46,179 nucleotides of DNA from assembly GCA_014192625.1 (NCBI GenBank), contig BJHM01000030.1:1-46179 (forward strand). Reading direction: 5' to 3'. The notes beneath the pieces were generated by a model. It made no database searches. It was not told the DNA's origin and was given only the letters and a program-made list of their open reading frames with translations. The position numbers and the translations under genes were made by a program. Shown here piece after piece: positions 41,287 through 46,179 of this stretch (positions are counted from its first letter, which is position 1; each line of letters starts with the position of its first letter). This stretch comes from Planctomycetota bacterium (GTDB lineage Bacteria > Planctomycetota > UBA1135 > UBA2386).

Positions 41287-42831
41287 ATGCCCACCCTGCA
41301 ACGCTTTGGCATCGTCGATATGGGATCAAACGCGATCCGCATGATGATCGCCGAGGCTAGCGGATCTGCGATCGCGATCCTCGAAAGCCATCGACTGCCA
41401 TTACGACTCGGCCGCGACGTGTTTGAGAGCGGGCAGATTCCGGAGGCGACGATCTCTGCCGTAGTCGATGCCTTCCGCCGCTTCCGCGCCTCGTGCGATC
41501 GCATGTCGGCGCAGACGGTGCGCGCGATCGCCACTTCGGCAATGCGCGAAGCGCGCAATCGCGAGCAGGTCATCGATCGCGTCCGCGCCGCTGCGAACAT
41601 CGACATCGAAGTGATCTCCGGCACCCAAGAGGCTTACCTATTGGCGCAGGCGGTACAGACCAAGATTGATCTCTCGCGTGGCAGGTCTGTGCTGGTCGAC
41701 GTTGGCGGCGGCAGCGTCGAAGTCGTGCTGGTTGAGGATGGCCAGGTGACCGGCGCTGATTCCTACCGCCTCGGCGCACTGCGCATGCTGGCAACGCTGC
41801 CGGAACCAAACGCCAGTGGCGAGACCTTCGTCGAACTGTTGCGCCAGCACTTGCAGGGGCTCGAACGGCGCATCGCAGACCGCTTCGACGGACGCCGCAT
41901 TGACCGCTTCGTCGCAGTGGGCGGCAACATCGAGACGATCGCCGACCTGCTCGCAGCGCGCGGTGAAAACTGCACCAACAATGGCATTGATACGCTGCCG
42001 CTCGCCCAGTTGGACAGTGAGACGATGGCACTGGCGCGACTCAGCAACGAAGCGCGCATCGAAAAATACGGCCTCAAGCCTGATCGCGCCGACACCATCG
42101 TGCCAGCCGGCATCGTCTATGCGCGCATCGGCGAGATCGCAGGCATCGAGCAGGTGCTGGTCCCGCGCGTCGGCATCAAAGAAGGCCTGTTGGCCGAGTT
42201 GCTAGCAGGCCACGGCGGCGCCTTCGTTCCCGAGGAACACGTCGACACCGTGCTGTCGGCCTGTAACTCACTGGGTCGGAAATATCACTTCGAGAAGGAA
42301 CACGCCGAGTCGGTGCTGCGACTCGCCCGCCAGATCTTCGACCAAACCCGCGAACTGCACGGGCTCGACAGTCGCGCCCGCGTGCTACTCGATGCCGCGG
42401 CACTGCTGCACGACCTTGGCGTGACTGTCAACAACGATGGCCATCACAAGCATTCGCAATATCTCATCCAAGCGAGTGAGATCGTAGGCCTCTCCGAAGA
42501 AGAGCGGCACCTGGTTGCACTGCTCGTGCGCTACCACCGCAAGGCGCCGCCGAGCCGCGACCACGAAGAGTTTGCGGCACTGCGTCGGCGCGAACGTTCG
42601 CTGGTAGAACGACTCGCTGCGATTCTGCGGCTCGCCGATGCGCTCGATCGCCAGCACGCGGGGTTGGTGCGGTCGCTCGAAATCATAGTGCGCGATGACG
42701 TGCTGGAACTGCGGCCTAGCCTCGCACCAATGCAGCACAGCCGCCTCACCCTCGAGCGCCAGGCGATCGAAGAAAAGGGCGCCTACTTTGGCCAGTTATT
42801 CGGCAAGCGTCCCTTGTTGCTAGCGCCCTGA
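41287..42831 (+). CDS. Ppx/GppA exopolyphosphatase-type phosphatase with HD domain
   Basis: 514 residues. The actin-like N-terminal half has the phosphate 1 motif FGIVDMGSNAIRMMIAE (about 7-23), IATSAMREARNREQV, ISGTQEAYLLAQAV and the glycine-rich VDVGGGSVEVVLVEDG (about 138-153). RADTIVPAGIVYARI closes the ASKHA fold. The C-terminal half is an HD-domain region with AALLHDLGVTVNNDGHHKHS (about 377-396) and VRYHRKAPP. The length equals that of E. coli Ppx/GppA. It should degrade long-chain polyphosphate or pppGpp; the two activities cannot be separated by eye. ATG at 41287. Confidence 0.92.
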   Translation: MPTLQRFGIVDMGSNAIRMMIAEASGSAIAILESHRLPLRLGRDVFESGQIPEATISAVVDAFRRFRASCDRMSAQTVRAIATSAMREARNREQVIDRVRAAANIDIEVISGTQEAYLLAQAVQTKIDLSRGRSVLVDVGGGSVEVVLVEDGQVTGADSYRLGALRMLATLPEPNASGETFVELLRQHLQGLERRIADRFDGRRIDRFVAVGGNIETIADLLAARGENCTNNGIDTLPLAQLDSETMALARLSNEARIEKYGLKPDRADTIVPAGIVYARIGEIAGIEQVLVPRVGIKEGLLAELLAGHGGAFVPEEHVDTVLSACNSLGRKYHFEKEHAESVLRLARQIFDQTRELHGLDSRARVLLDAAALLHDLGVTVNNDGHHKHSQYLIQASEIVGLSEEERHLVALLVRYHRKAPPSRDHEEFAALRRRERSLVERLAAILRLADALDRQHAGLVRSLEIIVRDDVLELRPSLAPMQHSRLTLERQAIEEKGAYFGQLFGKRPLLLAP

Positions 42832-42999
42832 CTGGCCGCGATGAAGCTTGCCAACCGCCCCGGCGCCTAGCTGTTCAGAACAAGGTCCGCCTCGACGCGC
42901 TGAAGCTGCCGTCCTTTGACGACCGAGCGAGCGGGGCCGGGTCGCAGCAAAGCAGACCAAAAAACCCAGCCGGCTGCAGAACCGTCGCAGCAACAAGGC

Positions 43000-43854
43000 T
43001 CACTCGAGGCCGAGATTTTCCATGTCCTCTTCCTCAAAGCCGAGGTAGTGGCCGAGTTCGTGGTAGAGGGTGTTGGCAATCTCCGCAACCAGTTCGCCCC
43101 GGTCGCGCGCCAGTCGCTCAAGGTTGCGCTGAAAGAGGTAGATGGAGTTTGGCCGATGCGGCACGCCATCAAGCTCACCGGTCATTGGCAGCGGCACGCC
43201 TTCAAACAGGCCGAGGAGGTCCGGATCGAGCGGCGGGCTTTGCGCCTGCAACAAGGTGAGCGCCGGCAGCTCTTGCACTATCACCGGCAAAAGTTCTAAC
43301 TGCGTGCGAAACTGGCGCGGCAGCTGCTTTGCCGCCTTGCGAACTTCACGATCAAAATCTGCGCGCGACAGCCGGACCGGCGCGTGAAACTTTTTGGGGT
43401 CCAGTTCGGCGGCATGCACAAAGCTCACTTCGGCACGGACAAGATCGCCGCTGCGTTCGAGCAATAGCCCCTGCACCACATGCGCGTCGGTTGCGGGCCG
43501 GTCGGCAGCAAGCGCGAGATCGCATTCGACCTGCGCTTCATCAAAACGGCACTGTCGATAGAGCGCCATGGCGAGCCAGCAGCGCGAGATCGCGCAAGTC
43601 GAATCTTCCTGCAGCACCTTGCGCAGAGATTGCTCTGCCTTGGCCGCACGACCAAGTGACAGCAACGCATCGCCGACCAAGAACAACAAGTCGAGCCGGT
43701 TGCCCTCACCCTTCTCGAGCGCTGCTTCGGCGATGGCAAGAGCTTCCTCTTCGCGACCTTGTTCGAGTGCGCTCTCAACCTTGTCGACGATCGGATCGCG
43801 CCCCATCACGGGGTCGTCATCAGGCGGGATAATGCCAGGCGGCACAAGCTCCAT
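43000..43854 (-). CDS. TPR protein with zincin (PF06262-like) metallopeptidase domain
   Basis: 284 residues. The N-terminal half has three TPR-like helical pairs (about 22-155), for example EEALAIAEAALEKGEGNRLD and GRAAKAEQSLRKVLQED. The C-terminal half is a minimal zincin: VRLSRADFDREVRKAAKQLP, LLGLFEGVPLPM, NSIYLFQRNLERLARD, and the zinc motif LYHELGHYLGFEEEDME with H265, E266 and H269, where the downstream E274 is a candidate third ligand. This matches the PF06262 zincin-like family, whose substrates are unknown. No signal peptide, so probably cytosolic. TPR fusion suggests a protein partner or substrate-recruiting role. Confidence 0.85.
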   Translation of the reverse strand: MELVPPGIIPPDDDPVMGRDPIVDKVESALEQGREEEALAIAEAALEKGEGNRLDLLFLVGDALLSLGRAAKAEQSLRKVLQEDSTCAISRCWLAMALYRQCRFDEAQVECDLALAADRPATDAHVVQGLLLERSGDLVRAEVSFVHAAELDPKKFHAPVRLSRADFDREVRKAAKQLPRQFRTQLELLPVIVQELPALTLLQAQSPPLDPDLLGLFEGVPLPMTGELDGVPHRPNSIYLFQRNLERLARDRGELVAEIANTLYHELGHYLGFEEEDMENLGLE

Positions 43855-43999
43855 CGGGGTTCACAGACTAGCGACGCGAGAGCCACAGACCACAGTCATG
43901 ACAAAGCCGCGCACGGTCCGTTCGAGCGCAGCAAAAAAATCCCCGCCAAGAACGTGGCCGTCAACTTCGGTAAGCCGCACCAGCCCCCCCTTGTGCAGA

Positions 44000-44674
44000 T
44001 CATCCAATTGTCAGCAAGCCTTCGCGAATCGCCAACCGCGCCAACTCAGCGGCCGAGTGACAATCGAGCTTGCGCTGCAGGTTTTCGCGATGCTTCTTCA
44101 CGGTGCCAAGCGACAGGCTGAGTAACGAGGCCACTTGCTTGTTGGCCTTACCCAGCGCCAACAACTGAAACACCTCGCGCTCGCGCGGCGTGAGCACCGA
44201 AAGCGCCGAGATCTCACTGAGCGCCACGGCATCGCCATGCACCACGCGCGCCATCACACCATTGGCGACTTTGGGCGACAGGTAGGAATCACCACGGTAG
44301 ATCGCCTCAATCGCCATCGACAACTCGGCGGGCTCGCTGTCCTTCGACAGATAGCCATCGGCCCCCGCCTGCAGCGCTTGCTGCACAAATTTTTGGCCCT
44401 CGTGCTGCGACGCAATGAGCACCTTGGTTTGGGGCGAAGCCTTCTTGATCGGAACGACGGCATCAATGCCGGAGAGTCCCGGCATGGTGATATCTAGGAT
44501 CACCAGATCAGGCCGCAGCTTGCCGACCAGCTCGATTCCAGAACGCGCATCGCCGGCGTCACCGATGACCTTCAGGGTTGGGCCGCGTTCAAGCAGGGAA
44601 CGGAACGCCGCGCGAATGATCGCTTGGTCGTCAATTAGAACAATCGTGATGGTCTTATCAGCCATTGGGTTCAC
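44000..44674 (-). CDS. NarL/LuxR-type response regulator
   Basis: 224 residues from GTG at 44674, which has AGGA at suitable distance and lies 1 bp after the kinase stop; ATG at 44665 is also in frame. The receiver domain (about 9-125) carries the acidic pair in VLIDDQA, phosphoacceptor D61 in LVILDITMPG, and K110-region LSKDS. The C-terminal LuxR helix-turn-helix has LTPREREVFQLLALGK then ANKQVASLLSLSLGTVKKH. It should be phosphorylated by the adjacent kinase and bind promoters as a dimer. Target genes cannot be read from the window. Confidence 0.93.
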   Translation of the reverse strand: MNPMADKTITIVLIDDQAIIRAAFRSLLERGPTLKVIGDAGDARSGIELVGKLRPDLVILDITMPGLSGIDAVVPIKKASPQTKVLIASQHEGQKFVQQALQAGADGYLSKDSEPAELSMAIEAIYRGDSYLSPKVANGVMARVVHGDAVALSEISALSVLTPREREVFQLLALGKANKQVASLLSLSLGTVKKHRENLQRKLDCHSAAELARLAIREGLLTIG

Positions 44675-44675
44675 A

Positions 44676-45755
44676 TTAATAGTCCTGGATCAAAGCTTGG
44701 TCCAACTCAATACGAAAGCATGCGCCTGGCCCAGACCTATCCGCCAGAGAAAGCGAACCGGCATGCGATTCGACAATTTTGCGGCAGAGAGCGAGGCCAA
44801 TGCCCGCACCACCTTCCTTGGTGGCGAAAAACGGTTTGAAAATGTCATTACGCAAACTGGCCGGAATGCCCGGCCCGTCGTCCGCAACTTCCAGCCGCAA
44901 CTTGCTGCCGACGATCTCCGCCGAGATCTCGATGCGGCCAATGCCGTTGCAAGCCTCTGCCGCATTGCGCAGCAGATTTACCAAAACATCGGTGAACAAG
45001 GCCTGGTCGAGCACGACGTTCACGTTGCTCAAAAGGCAGCGCGTTACCACGGTCATGCTCTGCACAACCGCAAGTGATTGCACTATTGCTGCTGCGTCGC
45101 CGATCAGCTTAGGCAGGCTCACTGGCCGCGGCTGCAAAGGAATGGCCCGCGCAAACGACAAAGCCTGGTTGAGCAGCCGGTCAATGCGTCCGAGGTTGCC
45201 AATGAGGTCCTCCACCAAAACCCGATCTGCGAGGCCGATGCGATCTGTGACCGCGCGCAACGCTTGTCGCAAACTCGTGATCGGCGTGCGAATCTCGTGG
45301 CTCAACTGCGCCGCGCTGTTCGACAACAGCACAAGGTTGCGCAACAACTCCAACTCGGCAAGCCGCGCCTGATCCCGCTTGCGCAGTATTTGAATGTAGT
45401 CCAATCCACGCACCACAGCCAAAGACATGTCAGCCTCCAGCACCGGCTTTTTGAGGACATCGAACGCGCCAAGCCCAAGCGCTACTGCCACCGCTTCGAA
45501 GCTGGTATCACCGGTGATCAAAATCACCGGCTCCTGGCATTTGCGTTTGGCAACCACCTCGGCCAATACCGGCTTGCCAGTGGCGACAAATTGCAGCGCG
45601 TCCGTCACAAGCAAGTCGAACTTGCCCGGCCGCAGATGCAAAGACACCGCAGCAAACGAGCGGCCATAAACTACGCGGTGACCCAGCACCTCGAGGGCTT
45701 GCCCATGCGCCTGCAGCAAACGCGAGTCGTCGTCGATGATTACGATTCGTGCCAT
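44676..45755 (-). CDS. Receiver-histidine kinase hybrid without sensor or membrane domain
   Basis: 359 residues. An N-terminal receiver domain (1-118) has IVIIDDD, phosphoacceptor D52 in LLVTDALQF and the K-P pair at 103-104. A short coiled linker follows, then a histidine kinase core. The H-box is QLSHEIRTPITSLRQAL with H153. The N-box is LLRNAAEACNG, the G1 box VADDGPGIP, and the G2 region GGAGIGLALCRKIVE. No membrane segment, PAS or GAF domain is present, so signal input presumably comes through phosphorylation of its receiver by another kinase, or by partner binding. The frame extends upstream to 45989 through the 26-bp repeats, but ATG at 45755 begins the receiver. It is coupled to the NarL-type regulator. 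Confidence 0.92.
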   Translation of the reverse strand: MARIVIIDDDSRLLQAHGQALEVLGHRVVYGRSFAAVSLHLRPGKFDLLVTDALQFVATGKPVLAEVVAKRKCQEPVILITGDTSFEAVAVALGLGAFDVLKKPVLEADMSLAVVRGLDYIQILRKRDQARLAELELLRNLVLLSNSAAQLSHEIRTPITSLRQALRAVTDRIGLADRVLVEDLIGNLGRIDRLLNQALSFARAIPLQPRPVSLPKLIGDAAAIVQSLAVVQSMTVVTRCLLSNVNVVLDQALFTDVLVNLLRNAAEACNGIGRIEISAEIVGSKLRLEVADDGPGIPASLRNDIFKPFFATKEGGAGIGLALCRKIVESHAGSLSLADRSGPGACFRIELDQALIQDY

Positions 45756-45912
45756 TCTCAGGTCCGAGCTGAACTCCCCATAAAAGCTATTCTGAAGGAC
45801 CGCGGCAAAAAATTCTTGGTCCGAAGTGCGTGATCGGCGCCGAAAGCAGCAACCTCGACAGCACAGCGGTAAGAAAGGCCAGTGCCGCGGCGAGATTTCG
45901 GCAAAGAGCATC

Positions 45913-46179
45913 ACGCGCCGGTTTGGGGCACGCGCAAAACGCGCCGGTTTGGGGCACGCGCAAAACGCGCCGGTTTGGGGCACGCGCAAAACGCGCCGGT
46001 TTGGGGCACGCGCATCACGCGCCGGTTTGGGGCAACGCGCAAAACGCGCCGGTTTGGGGCACGCGCATCACGCGCCGGTTTGGGGCACGCGCATCACGCG
46101 CCGGTTTGGGGCACGCGCAAAACGCGCCGGTTTGGGGCACGCGCATCACGCGCCGGTTTGGGGCACGCGCAAAACGCGC
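45913..46179. repeat. 26-bp minisatellite, ten units plus partial, to window end
   Basis: Head-to-tail units starting ACGCGCC, with core GGTTTGGGGCACGCGC and ending AAA or ATC. Units 1, 2, 3, 5, 8 and 10 end AAA; units 4, 6, 7 and 9 end ATC; unit 5 has one extra A. There are no unique spacers, so it is not a CRISPR array. It lies about 157 bp upstream of the kinase start and continues beyond the window. Confidence 0.97.

Noticed and set aside
45913-46179. Possible CRISPR array
   Set aside because: The units are head-to-tail with no unique spacers and no cas genes nearby.

Overview
The window is GC-rich, gene-dense bacterial chromosome. The best guess for the host is a Planctomycetota-like lineage. 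That is an inference from gene content (a DUF3299 protein, a CAP-domain protein with a peptidase-MA-like front half, an SGNH protein, many exported proteins of unknown role) and from the abundant short tandem repeats. No rRNA or other phylogenetic marker is present, so the assignment is soft. No prophage, insertion sequence, CRISPR array or plasmid function was seen.

Layout. 1-223: 5' end of an exported C45-like protein (minus) with a Pro/Gln repeat. 310-1943: two overlapping beta-oxidation-type genes (enoyl-CoA hydratase, 3-hydroxyacyl-CoA dehydrogenase). 1977-3582: EI24-like membrane protein and class I fructose-bisphosphate aldolase (minus). 3739-5289: anchored SGNH-like protein. 5309-7888: large exported protein with a CAP domain. 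7998-11622: two DUF3592-like membrane proteins and a DinG/XPD-type helicase. 11661-12376: a small scar region with a nested dyad, a frameshifted SPFH-protein remnant, an intact ribbon-helix-helix gene and a 102-bp tandem duplication. 12289-16581: cysteine-dioxygenase-like cupin and two POT peptide transporters (minus). 16762-19158: exported GH20 hexosaminidase whose signal peptide is preceded by 19 in-frame 12-bp repeats. 19175-21416: unknown gene, gpsA and plsY (minus). 21492-23453: hydantoinase A-type gene. 23722-30148: a long minus-strand run (EboE-like TIM barrel, ABC ATPase, ABC permease, DUF3299 protein, degenerate HD-GYP protein, lipoprotein). 30300-34728: LOG protein, ApbE-DUF2271 fusion plus PepSY-type membrane protein, GT4 glycosyltransferase. 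34809-35058: tRNA-Arg(CCT) and tRNA-Gly(GCC) with a terminator between them. 35243-39832: long-chain acyl-CoA synthetase facing a thiD / DHH phosphoesterase / TIM-barrel run. 39925-45755: coiled-coil exported protein, ECF sigma factor, Ppx/GppA phosphatase, TPR-zincin, and a receiver-histidine kinase with a NarL-type regulator. 45913-46179: a 26-bp minisatellite running off the window.

How the genes work together. Lipid metabolism recurs: beta-oxidation pair, acyl-CoA synthetase, and gpsA with plsY for phosphatidic acid synthesis. Peptide and amino-sugar scavenging is suggested by the POT transporters opposite the GH20 enzyme. ApbE-DUF2271 with PepSY suggests an envelope flavin or redox module. 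The ABC pair with DUF3299 suggests lipoprotein or envelope transport.

No complete, clearly new multi-gene system is visible. The most unusual signals are the repeats clustered at the N-termini of exported proteins, an HD-GYP domain that has lost its metal ligands, a POT transporter with an altered TM7 and a soluble insertion, and the SPFH remnant beside an intact RHH gene.
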